Below, piece by piece: positions 53,953-61,139 of a DNA stretch of 64,000 bases (position 1 is the stretch's first letter; every line of letters starts with the position of its first letter). The stretch is from NCBI GenBank assembly GCA_035651455.1, contig DASRFR010000022.1, forward strand, positions 1 to 64,000, in the 5' to 3' direction. The notes under the pieces are model-generated. The model worked only from the letters and a program-made list of their open reading frames with translations, did not search any database and was not told the origin of the DNA. A program made the position numbers and the translations under genes. This stretch comes from DASRFR01 sp035651455. GTDB lineage: Bacteria; Acidobacteriota; Terriglobia; Terriglobales; Acidobacteriaceae.

Positions 53953-55149
53953 TCACCGCGCTGCCCCGGACCGAACTCTGCCCCCGAACAGCCTTTTCGT
54001 CAGGCGTCCGAAACGAACTAATCGATACAAAGGAAACATCGCGGTCGGCAGCTTGAGAGCCGACCATTCGCCGCTGCCAGGTGTGCATGCTAGTCGCAGC
54101 ACAAATCTTGTCTTGTCTCGCGTTCGCTCACGTGCATCGATCATCAATCGGAAATAAGCAAGCGACTCTATGTCCATGTCGACTGAGCTTGCCATCGCGG
54201 CCATTCTCTCTTTCGCGATCTCCTCCGTGTTCCCGTCGCGTTCCGTCAGCCGCGCAAGTTCCTCCGGCAGGTTGACACCCAGCAACTCCCGCGCCAGCCT
54301 CGATGTAATCCCCACCATGCGCTCGATCCCCAGTTCACGCGCGCGTGCGCACACACCCGAGTAGTCAATACCGGGTCTTGTCATGAGCATTGCAATGTCG
54401 CACACCCAATTCAGCCTCTCCCAACCGTGTTTTGCAGCGTGCACACACAAAACTAGGAACAGGTCCGCCGGATGTAGCGTCCGCACCTTGCTGCCGGAAA
54501 CTTCCGTGTACTCACATCGCTGCAGCAGCCCTTCCACGTTCATCTCGATGGCGTAGAAGCGCGGCGCAGTTCTCCACTGCAACTCCAGCAGGTTTCTTCC
54601 CAGCGGACCATCGAATGCGCGTTCGTAGCCTGATCGGAGATGCGCCCGCCCCTCAGCTTCGCTCATTCGAAGCGAGGGCGTATAACCGATTTCCAGCACT
54701 GCCGCCTGGGCAGTCGGTAAATCCTGTGGCCGCACCAAAATGTCCAGGTCCGAAAATTGCCGCAGCGCCAGGTCGCCATAAAGTTCCTGCGCCAGCACCG
54801 CTCCCTTATACGGAACCGCGCATACTCCGCTCGCGCTAAGGCAGTCCATCACCCGGATCAATTCGGCGCTCAACCGCAGATTCTTGTGCCAGTTCTGCAC
54901 ATAGTTCAACTGCAGGCGCGCGAAAACTTCCACCGGTACATATTGCTTGTGAGACGCGAGCGCGTGGTACACAAGCGGCGTCACGTTATGCCGCTCCGCC
55001 ATCTGCGCTAAAGCCTCCCAATCGATCTCTGGAATGCCAAGCTCTCGATCACCGGTCGCGACCGTCATCGCGCAACAGTTCAGCAGGAAGGGAAATTCAG
55101 GAGAGAAATTCGCATCGCATCGGAAGTGCGCGGCTCTTCGCTCGAGCAT
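53953..55149 (-). CDS. nucleotidyltransferase-family protein (PF14907-like)
   Basis: The conserved block is Y-K-G-A-V-L-A, then D-L-D-I-L-V (about 130-150 from this start). It marks the uncharacterised nucleotidyltransferases often found with PqqD-like proteins and HPr-kinase-like proteins. The frame is open to 55245; I chose ATG 55149 (398 residues), but the start is uncertain and ATG 55071 is another option. It is divergent from the ABC transporter genes. Association with lasso-peptide or exopolysaccharide clusters is known for this family. Here the peptide cluster lies 2-7 kb away. Confidence 0.75.
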   Translation of the reverse strand: MLERRAAHFRCDANFSPEFPFLLNCCAMTVATGDRELGIPEIDWEALAQMAERHNVTPLVYHALASHKQYVPVEVFARLQLNYVQNWHKNLRLSAELIRVMDCLSASGVCAVPYKGAVLAQELYGDLALRQFSDLDILVRPQDLPTAQAAVLEIGYTPSLRMSEAEGRAHLRSGYERAFDGPLGRNLLELQWRTAPRFYAIEMNVEGLLQRCEYTEVSGSKVRTLHPADLFLVLCVHAAKHGWERLNWVCDIAMLMTRPGIDYSGVCARARELGIERMVGITSRLARELLGVNLPEELARLTERDGNTEEIAKERMAAMASSVDMDIESLAYFRLMIDARERTRDKTRFVLRLACTPGSGEWSALKLPTAMFPLYRLVRFGRLTKRLFGGRVRSGAAR

Positions 55150-55245
55150 CGGCAGCTCGGTCGCACTCCGGCTTGTTTCGATTTCAATCAGAAGCTCTCG
55201 CCGCCGGAACCCAATCCACCAACAATTGCCTGCTCTGATCGCCAC

Positions 55246-55251
55246 TATAAT
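55246..55251 (+). promoter_or_regulatory. consensus -10 box TATAAT
   Basis: A perfect TATAAT precedes the ABC transporter genes, with the predicted transcript start near 55258. A -35 hexamer is not clear; TTGCCT lies too close at 14 bp. It would drive the ATPase/permease pair and perhaps the first peptide gene. Confidence 0.5.
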
Positions 55252-55305
55252 ACAGAGACTTCATCCGGCATCGTGACTGCGCGCATACCCGCGGCGGCGT
55301 CAACT

Positions 55306-56106
55306 ATGGACAGCGTGGTCCTCCAGTCCGTCACAAAAGTCTTCCATCACCCCCCCGCGTTCTTTAACTGGTTGGGAAGCGAACACGCCAGCTCGACATA
55401 CGCATTGCAGGATCTGAGTCTTAATATCGCCGCCGGGGAAGTAGTCGCCCTCCTCGGTCCCAACGCCAGCGGCAAAACCACCGCGTTGAAGTTGATCTCC
55501 ACCATGCTGCTGCCCGACAGTGGCCGCGTTACCGTCAAAGGCAGCGACACAAGCAAGGATCCGCGTCGGGTGCGCAGCCAGGTCGGCTTCGCGGTCGCGT
55601 CCGAGCGCTCGTTTTTTCCCCGGCTCACTGCTCGTGAAAATCTCGATTTCTTCGCTGCCCTCGACAACCTGCCTCGCCGCGTCAGGGCCTCACGCGTAGA
55701 AACCGTTCTCAACCTGGTTGGCTTGCCGGAAAATTCTGACACGCTCGTCATGAAGTTCTCCACCGGCATGTATCAGCGTCTTGCCATTGCCCGTGCCTTG
55801 CTCAAGCAGCCCGGCGTTCTGCTGCTTGATGAGCCCACCCGCAGCCTCGATCCCGGATCCGCCGCGCATTTCTGGAATGTCATAAGAGAAATCGCTGCGC
55901 GGGGCACCAGTGTGCTGGTGGCAAGTCACAACTTCAATGAAGCAGTAGCCCTGGCCGATACCGTGGCCGTTCTCTTCCGCGGACGGCTGGCTGGGCTTCG
56001 TGCGCTCTCCGCGCGCACCACCGTTGACGACCTGCGCACGTTTTACCTTGATCTGACCGGCGATCCCGAAGAAGTTCCCGAGCTGTCCCTGCGGAGCCCG
56101 TCGTGA
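55306..56106 (+). CDS. ABC transporter ATP-binding protein
   Basis: From ATG 55306 the product is 266 residues; GTG 55273 would add 11. Walker A is G-P-N-A-S-G-K-T-T and the signature region is K-F-S-T-G-M-Y-Q-R-L. Walker B is V-L-L-L-D-E-P-T, and the H-loop is A-S-H-N-F. The variant S-T-G-M signature is common in export ABC-2 systems (NatA/drug or polysaccharide export). Its stop overlaps the permease start (GTGA). With the peptide genes downstream it may export the modified peptide. Confidence 0.92.
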   Translation: MDSVVLQSVTKVFHHPPAFFNWLGSEHASSTYALQDLSLNIAAGEVVALLGPNASGKTTALKLISTMLLPDSGRVTVKGSDTSKDPRRVRSQVGFAVASERSFFPRLTARENLDFFAALDNLPRRVRASRVETVLNLVGLPENSDTLVMKFSTGMYQRLAIARALLKQPGVLLLDEPTRSLDPGSAAHFWNVIREIAARGTSVLVASHNFNEAVALADTVAVLFRGRLAGLRALSARTTVDDLRTFYLDLTGDPEEVPELSLRSPS

Positions 56107-56909
56107 CGCTCTCTCCCACGCTCGACAAACTGCTTGCCGTCTTGCGCCGCGACTTGCTCATCGCCATTCGTTACCGTTCCGGATTTCTCCTCGCCGCGGC
56201 CGGAAGTTGCGCAGAACTGGCAGCCTTCTACTATCTTTCGCGATCCGTCGGACCCGGCTTTCGGCCCGAAGGCGTCGAGTACTTCCCTTTTTTGCTGGTC
56301 GGCACCGGTCTCTACACTTTCCTCCTCATGGGGATCAATGCCTTCCTCAATACCATCGAGGATGGGCAGAGGAACGGCACGCTCGAGGTCCTCATGACGA
56401 CCCCCACTCCTCCCGCCTTGCTGGTCGTGCTGAGCGCGATATCAGCGTTCGCCGCCAGCGGCGTAAATTTCGTTCTCTACCTCGCGGCGGGTCTGCTTTT
56501 ATTCGGCGCGCGCCTGCAGGTGAATGTCTTCGGCTGTCTCGCGATTCTGGGCCTCTCGCTTTTCCTGGCGGTCTCCTTCGGATTGTTTGCGGCAGCCCTG
56601 CAATTGGCTATTCAGAAGGGCTCGGCCGTGATTTGGCTTCTCAGTTCCGGGATGTGGTTTCTTACCGGAACCATGTTCCCCGTCTCCTCGCTGCCTCGCG
56701 GTCTGCATTATTTGTCCACGGCGATTCCGATCACCCATGCGCTGAATGGAATGCGACTGGCCCTGCTGGAAAACGCGCCTTTGCCTCTTCTCGGACGCGA
56801 GATCGCCATCCTCGCTCTGTTCGTCCTGATACTGTTGCCCGCGAGCCTCTCCGTCTTTGCGCGTACACTCCGCCGTGCCCGGTTGCAGGGAACACTCTCT
56901 TTCTATTGA
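56103..56909 (+). CDS. ABC-2-type transporter permease
   Basis: The GTG start overlaps the previous stop. The 268-residue integral membrane protein has about six hydrophobic helices, including A-F-Y-Y-L-S-R-S near the first and the ABC-2 motif region N-G-T-L-E-V-L-M-T-T-P between helices. It forms an exporter with the ATPase. The first peptide gene starts 125 bp downstream, so cotranscription is possible. Confidence 0.9.
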   Translation: MTLSPTLDKLLAVLRRDLLIAIRYRSGFLLAAAGSCAELAAFYYLSRSVGPGFRPEGVEYFPFLLVGTGLYTFLLMGINAFLNTIEDGQRNGTLEVLMTTPTPPALLVVLSAISAFAASGVNFVLYLAAGLLLFGARLQVNVFGCLAILGLSLFLAVSFGLFAAALQLAIQKGSAVIWLLSSGMWFLTGTMFPVSSLPRGLHYLSTAIPITHALNGMRLALLENAPLPLLGREIAILALFVLILLPASLSVFARTLRRARLQGTLSFY

Positions 56910-57034
56910 TTCTTTCGGGGCTGGGAGCTCTGGATTTCTCGCGTCACTTCAATCCACTGGTGTACACTTCGCTCATCTCCCCGGCTAAGAGAGATCTGTA
57001 CCCGGCGCGATGCCTCGTGGGGTGTTGCGAACGT

Positions 57035-57223
57035 ATGAGTCGAAAAAAGAATTCGACAGATGAGTTGAACAACACGGGGAAAACTGTCTCGCCTGCGTCC
57101 GCCAGAAAGGCTTACCGCAAGCCGGAGTTTCGCTACGAGCAGGTCTTCGAGACGACTGCCCTCGCCTGCGGGAAGACGCCCGCCACTCCGCTCCTCTGTA
57201 AGGGACACAAAAAGAATTCCTGA
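57035..57223 (+). CDS. putative RiPP precursor peptide A
   Basis: A 62-residue hydrophilic peptide starts at ATG 57035; an open frame runs further upstream but lies inside the permease in another frame. Residues 24-47 share a conserved block with peptide B: A-R-K-x-Y-x-K-P-x-F-R-x-E-Q-V-F-E-T, then A-L-A-C-x-K. The Y-x-x-P-x-[FL] part resembles leader motifs bound by PqqD-type recognition domains. The tail holds two cysteines (C45, C55) and ends K-K-N-S. No membrane segment. The function is inferred from homology with peptide B and proximity to a radical SAM operon. Confidence 0.72.
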   Translation: MSRKKNSTDELNNTGKTVSPASARKAYRKPEFRYEQVFETTALACGKTPATPLLCKGHKKNS

Positions 57224-57312
57224 ATTTGTCTTTAGATTTTGCCCGAAATGACAAGCACGCGGGCTCTCAGCTCTGACCTTAAGCATGTATCGGGATGGCC
57301 GGCTTCTCAGCC

Positions 57313-59136
57313 TTACTGCAACCCTGCTTGCGTGAGTTTCACCGCGCAGTAGTTGTTATTCCCGCATGTAGAGGTGCCGTTCGCCGCCAGGCTGCCGAAG
57401 TAAAAGCTTTCCGCCTGGCTCGCCGTGCTGATGTTGTCAAACGCGAAGCTGGTTGTGCCGCCCCAATACGGAGAAGCTGAGGCCGTCGGGCCTGTCGTAT
57501 TGCTCGTAATTCGATTGGTAATGTCCCACATTTGCACGACGTTCGCGCCGGTCGCGTCCGACTGGTTGCCGACACCGATGAACAGCCGGTCGTTCGCGCC
57601 ATCGTCAAACTCCACCAGCGGTGAACATAGGCCATTAACTTCGCCGGGATTGATCTTGATGTCCGCTGCCATCACTGGAGTGGGATTGATGATGCCCGTC
57701 GCTTGGAAGTTGATCGTGTACAAGGCAGGGGCCGTATTCTTGGCCGGATCCGTGCCGCAGGAATACAAAGTCGCGGCGCTGTTGGTAGGACCGAAGTTGT
57801 AGTAGTTGTTGTCGAAGTCGCCTGAAAACAGAAAAGCGGTCGCATTCTTAAACACTGGGCCGAGATGGACGTCGGTTTTCGCCGTAAGGTTCAGGTTAAC
57901 CTGTGAAACGGTGGTGAATTTTCCCGTGGTGTCGGATGTAGTGAATACATACACGTACCCATTCAAGGGATCGACCAGCGGCGGTCCACTGAAAGTCGTT
58001 TTGCTGGCAAAGGTTATAGTGCCCGCTGCGGTGAATGACGATGTTCCCACGGTATACGCGTACAAGGTCCGGCCATCGCTCACATACACTTTTTTGTGCA
58101 CACTGTCATAAACCGGGCCCACCATGCCCGCCCCGGCGCCCGTGTTCACAGGTATACAAAAGTCCACTGTCGGTGTGCCCTGGAACACTCCAGTTACGTG
58201 ATAGAGAATTCCGTTCGCGGCGGTCAGGAATGCTGTGTCGGTCGCAAAGTCAACGAACGCATCGGCATTTCCATTGGTATTGGAGCTCGCATTGCATCCG
58301 GATGCCGCTACGGTCGTGTAGCTCAGCGCAAAATCTTGTCCCGCGCCCGGCGCTACCGCTCCCGTGGTTGCATTCGTGCCCTGTCCTGCCACCCATCGGG
58401 TGACATGGAAGATCGCCGGCGTGGAACCCTCGATCCATGCGATCTTCGACCCGTCGATGGAGACAATCGGAGAAAGCGTCGATCCCGAGGTTCCTATCGC
58501 GTAGGCGAACAAAAAATTTGGGGCTGTTCCGCACAGTCCTGTCGGATTGGTCCCCGAATAAAGCTTGTTGAAACCGACCAGGTTCGCTTGCTTCCCTACC
58601 CCCGGTGTAGCGATCGTCGTGAAAACCACGAAATCCTTCAGGCAATCCGGCGGATTGAGAATGTTATAGCTCCATTTCGCAGGATACTCGCCGAAGGCGA
58701 AACCGCCATTGGGTCCCAGCGACACGGACCAGTCGACGTGCGAGCGCAAGCTCTTGCTCACCCCTGGCTGGTGCCGTCTGTAGGGTGGCACCGCACCGCT
58801 GATTCGCCACCTGGCGGAGTCCACTGCCGCACGCTGCTCACTGGTGTCCGCTCCGGCTTGCGTATCCGGGAGAGGCGCGATGGGAAACTTCGCTTGCATG
58901 CTTCTGTGCGTAAACCAACTCTGCAAGAACCTGGGGTCGCTGCGCACGGCCATCATGTCCTCGACCGACCCTGAGCCCGTGTAGATTACGTGGCGATGGC
59001 TCCAGTCGAGCGGCAGGCTGATCCGCGGCCCTTCATTCCGCGATTCTTGCGCGCACATCGTCAGCGCCAGCACGCCGAATATGAAAACCGTGGCCAAAAT
59101 GGACCGGAGCACCCGCACATTATCGCCTATCAGCAC
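57313..59136 (-). CDS. secreted beta-rich hypothetical protein
   Basis: GTG 59136 has AGGAGG four to five bases upstream. The 607-residue product has a signal peptide (about 8-29, M-C-A-Q) and a beta-rich body with repeated blade-like strands (A-F-L-F-S-G-D-F-D-N-N-Y, K-V-Y-V-S-D-G-R-T-L-Y-A-Y, Y-V-Y-V-F-T-T-S). It has several Cys, consistent with an extracellular propeller. No enzyme motif was recognised. It lies on the opposite strand between the two peptide genes. Its link to the peptide system is unknown; it may be an insertion. Confidence 0.72.
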   Translation of the reverse strand: MLIGDNVRVLRSILATVFIFGVLALTMCAQESRNEGPRISLPLDWSHRHVIYTGSGSVEDMMAVRSDPRFLQSWFTHRSMQAKFPIAPLPDTQAGADTSEQRAAVDSARWRISGAVPPYRRHQPGVSKSLRSHVDWSVSLGPNGGFAFGEYPAKWSYNILNPPDCLKDFVVFTTIATPGVGKQANLVGFNKLYSGTNPTGLCGTAPNFLFAYAIGTSGSTLSPIVSIDGSKIAWIEGSTPAIFHVTRWVAGQGTNATTGAVAPGAGQDFALSYTTVAASGCNASSNTNGNADAFVDFATDTAFLTAANGILYHVTGVFQGTPTVDFCIPVNTGAGAGMVGPVYDSVHKKVYVSDGRTLYAYTVGTSSFTAAGTITFASKTTFSGPPLVDPLNGYVYVFTTSDTTGKFTTVSQVNLNLTAKTDVHLGPVFKNATAFLFSGDFDNNYYNFGPTNSAATLYSCGTDPAKNTAPALYTINFQATGIINPTPVMAADIKINPGEVNGLCSPLVEFDDGANDRLFIGVGNQSDATGANVVQMWDITNRITSNTTGPTASASPYWGGTTSFAFDNISTASQAESFYFGSLAANGTSTCGNNNYCAVKLTQAGLQ

Positions 59137-59334
59137 GCTGCCTCCTATGAAAGGCGGACCTTCCCGTAATCATACGTAGACCATTAGAGGACAAAGAAGG
59201 GTACGTTGGTAACTACCGTATCGACTCAGGTACCGTGACCTGACACATGGAACACACTCTGTTGTACACTGCCCGTAATCGCTCTCACAGAACATATCCT
59301 GGGCTCGACTCGCGTATCCCTTGGGGATCGTTGT

Positions 59335-59508
59335 ATGAATGACAACCAGCGAAACTCCGCCGACGAGAAAAGGCGAGCTGCCAATCCTGCACGCAAGCCC
59401 TATGGCAAACCGGCTTTCCGCTTCGAGCAGGTTTTCGAAACCATGGCTCTGGCGTGCGCCAAGGCTGGTTCCCAGAGCCACTGCCAGATAATTAAGAAAA
59501 GGTCCTGA
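59335..59508 (+). CDS. putative RiPP precursor peptide B
   Basis: A 57-residue peptide starts at ATG 59335 with GGGGAT about eight bases upstream and ends six bases before the next gene. It repeats the block of peptide A with conservative changes: Y23-G-K-P-A-F-R-F, E-Q-V-F-E-T, then A-L-A-C41 and a second Cys at C50. It ends K-K-R-S. The leader (1-36) is polar and basic. Because it heads the operon with the S24/S26-like, HPr-kinase-like, PqqD-like and radical SAM genes, I read it as the main substrate of that enzyme set. Confidence 0.78.
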   Translation: MNDNQRNSADEKRRAANPARKPYGKPAFRFEQVFETMALACAKAGSQSHCQIIKKRS

Positions 59509-59514
59509 GCGCTG

Positions 59515-60003
59515 ATGCCGCAGGACTGCCCCTCCCACACGCCTAAGTCGCTGCTGGCATTGCAGGTATTAAGGGATTTTGGAGAAGTGTGCATTCGCGC
59601 GACCGGCACCAGCATGCTGCCGGCGGTGTGGCCCGGCGATCTTCTCGTAGTCCAGGCTACCCCCATCGAGCTGGTTCGACCCGGCGACCTGGTGCTTTAC
59701 ACGCGGCAGGAGCGCTGGTTTGTTCACCGGGTTGTGACTGCCACGAGCAGTCCGTCGGCAACCTCTTTGTCTACGCGCGGTGATGCTCTGTCTGAAGTCG
59801 ATCCGCCCGTCAGCTACGATGAGATGTTAGGGAGAGTTACGGTTATCCGCCGTGCAGGACGGAGCATTGCGCCGCGGCTGAGACCGCGAGCCATCCCGCG
59901 TTGGGCTGGTTGGCTGCTCTATTATGCCGATCAGATGAACCAGCGCGTTCGCCGTCGCTTGCTCCGCGTCACCCGCCGCCACCCGGATGGTGTGCCCGCA
60001 TGA
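59515..60003 (+). CDS. S24/S26-family signal-peptidase-like protein
   Basis: The 162-residue protein has the catalytic serine motif G-T-S-M-L-P (about 31-36) with W-P-G-D-L-L-V-V. F-V-H-R-V-V takes the place where bacterial SPase I has lysine, as in the Ser-His SipW/ER-type signal peptidases. S-T-R-G-D-A completes the fold. There is no N-terminal membrane helix; a weakly hydrophobic stretch (W-A-G-W-L-L-Y-Y) lies near the C-terminus. It follows peptide B by six bases and overlaps the next gene (ATGA). A role in cutting the peptide leader is plausible. Confidence 0.82.
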   Translation: MPQDCPSHTPKSLLALQVLRDFGEVCIRATGTSMLPAVWPGDLLVVQATPIELVRPGDLVLYTRQERWFVHRVVTATSSPSATSLSTRGDALSEVDPPVSYDEMLGRVTVIRRAGRSIAPRLRPRAIPRWAGWLLYYADQMNQRVRRRLLRVTRRHPDGVPA

Positions 60004-60812
60004 TGCCCGTAGCGGTTTCGCAAGCTATGGCCGGAGTCGTGATCGACATTGGTGGCGTGCCGGTTTCCATTCGCGCATCCGATTCCGCCTTTGCCGAAAT
60101 GCTGCGTTCGCGCTACACCGGTTTTGTAACCGAAACCGCCCAACCTCATTTCGAGTTCACCATCGAGCTCATGGCTCCCAGCACCGCCGAGGACGACGAC
60201 ATTTCTGTTCGCTGGCACGATGGTCAATGGCTGCTTCAACGGGGTGATTTTCTCGCGACCTGGAATCCCGCGACCGGCAAAGGCCACGTGCGCCAGACGG
60301 CGAATCCATACTCCATCGATTGCGTTCTGCGCATCGTGCATAGCCTGGTACTCGCGCGCGAAGGCGGCTTTCTTCTGCACTCTGCCAGCGCCATCCGCAA
60401 TGGGCGCGCATTTCTCTTCAGCGGTATTTCCGGAGCGGGGAAGACGACCATTTCCCGCCTGGCTCCGCCGGATGTCACCTTGTTAACCGACGAGATTTCC
60501 TACGTCCGACGTGACGCCGGCGAGTACCGCGCCTGCGGCACTCCCTTTGCCGGCGAACTGGCTCGTGTCGGCGAGAACTGTTCTGCACCATTAGCTGCAC
60601 TGTTCTTTTTGGAAAAGGCACCGCACAATGTCATGCAGCGCATGTCCGGCGCTTCGGTCGCGAGTCGCTTGCTCCGGAACATTCTGTTCTTTGCCCAGGA
60701 TCAGGAACTGGTGAATCGCGTCTTCCGTACGGCATGCGACTTCGTGGAACGCGTGCCGGTTTACCGTTTGTCGTTCTTCCCGGACGAGCGCGTGTGGGAC
60801 CAGATACGCTGA
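60000..60812 (+). CDS. HPr-kinase-like P-loop protein
   Basis: ATG 60000 overlaps the previous stop; the longer frame to 59901 lies inside the peptidase gene. The 270-residue product has an N-terminal beta domain (about 10-120) and a P-loop kinase domain with G-I-S-G-A-G-K-T-T (142-150), S-A-S-A-I before it and L-L-T-D-E-I-S after. That is the HprK-like pattern without the HPr-binding loop. Such proteins recur beside PqqD-like and nucleotidyltransferase genes in lasso-peptide and polysaccharide loci. Their substrate is unknown, possibly the peptide. Confidence 0.82.
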   Translation: MMPVAVSQAMAGVVIDIGGVPVSIRASDSAFAEMLRSRYTGFVTETAQPHFEFTIELMAPSTAEDDDISVRWHDGQWLLQRGDFLATWNPATGKGHVRQTANPYSIDCVLRIVHSLVLAREGGFLLHSASAIRNGRAFLFSGISGAGKTTISRLAPPDVTLLTDEISYVRRDAGEYRACGTPFAGELARVGENCSAPLAALFFLEKAPHNVMQRMSGASVASRLLRNILFFAQDQELVNRVFRTACDFVERVPVYRLSFFPDERVWDQIR

Positions 60813-60824
60813 GCGGGGGGTTCA

Positions 60825-61139
60825 GTGCCTGAAAAATTCATAGCCAGGAGTGCGGCCATTGCTGCGCGGAAGATCGGCGGCGAGATGATGATCATGTCCG
60901 CCGTCGATTCCACGTTTTTCACCCTCAATGAGGTCGCCACCGCCATCTGGCAGGCTGCCGACGGACGCACGCCCCTGACCGAGATCGTCCGCAATTCTGT
61001 CTGCCGCGAATTCGAGGTCGACGAAGCCACGGCTTGCCATGACGCCGAAGAATTCGTCGCCAACCTGTCCCGGCACGGCATCCTTCTGCTCTCCGATCAG
61101 CCGCTCGAGAGTCCACCGCAATCGGTGGCCGCCTCATGA
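60825..61139 (+). CDS. PqqD-family protein (RiPP recognition element)
   Basis: The GTG start has a GGGGGG-rich ribosome site. The 104 residues follow the PqqD winged-helix layout: strands with M-M-I-M-S, T-F-F-T-L-N-E-V-A-T-A-I-W-Q-A (helix 1), L-T-E-I-V, F-E-V-D and E-F-V-A-N-L-S-R-H-G-I-L. In known pathways this domain binds the precursor leader and presents it to the radical SAM enzyme. Its stop overlaps the radical SAM start (ATGA), strongly suggesting the two work together. Confidence 0.88.
   Translation: MPEKFIARSAAIAARKIGGEMMIMSAVDSTFFTLNEVATAIWQAADGRTPLTEIVRNSVCREFEVDEATACHDAEEFVANLSRHGILLLSDQPLESPPQSVAAS

Noticed and set aside
56207..57034. Long upstream extension of the peptide A frame
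   Set aside because: It lies over the permease in a different frame with no protein-like composition. Homology with peptide B begins inside the short version.
59400..59508. Lipoprotein reading of A-L-A-C in the short peptides
   Set aside because: No hydrophobic signal segment precedes it and Ala at -3 does not fit the usual lipobox.
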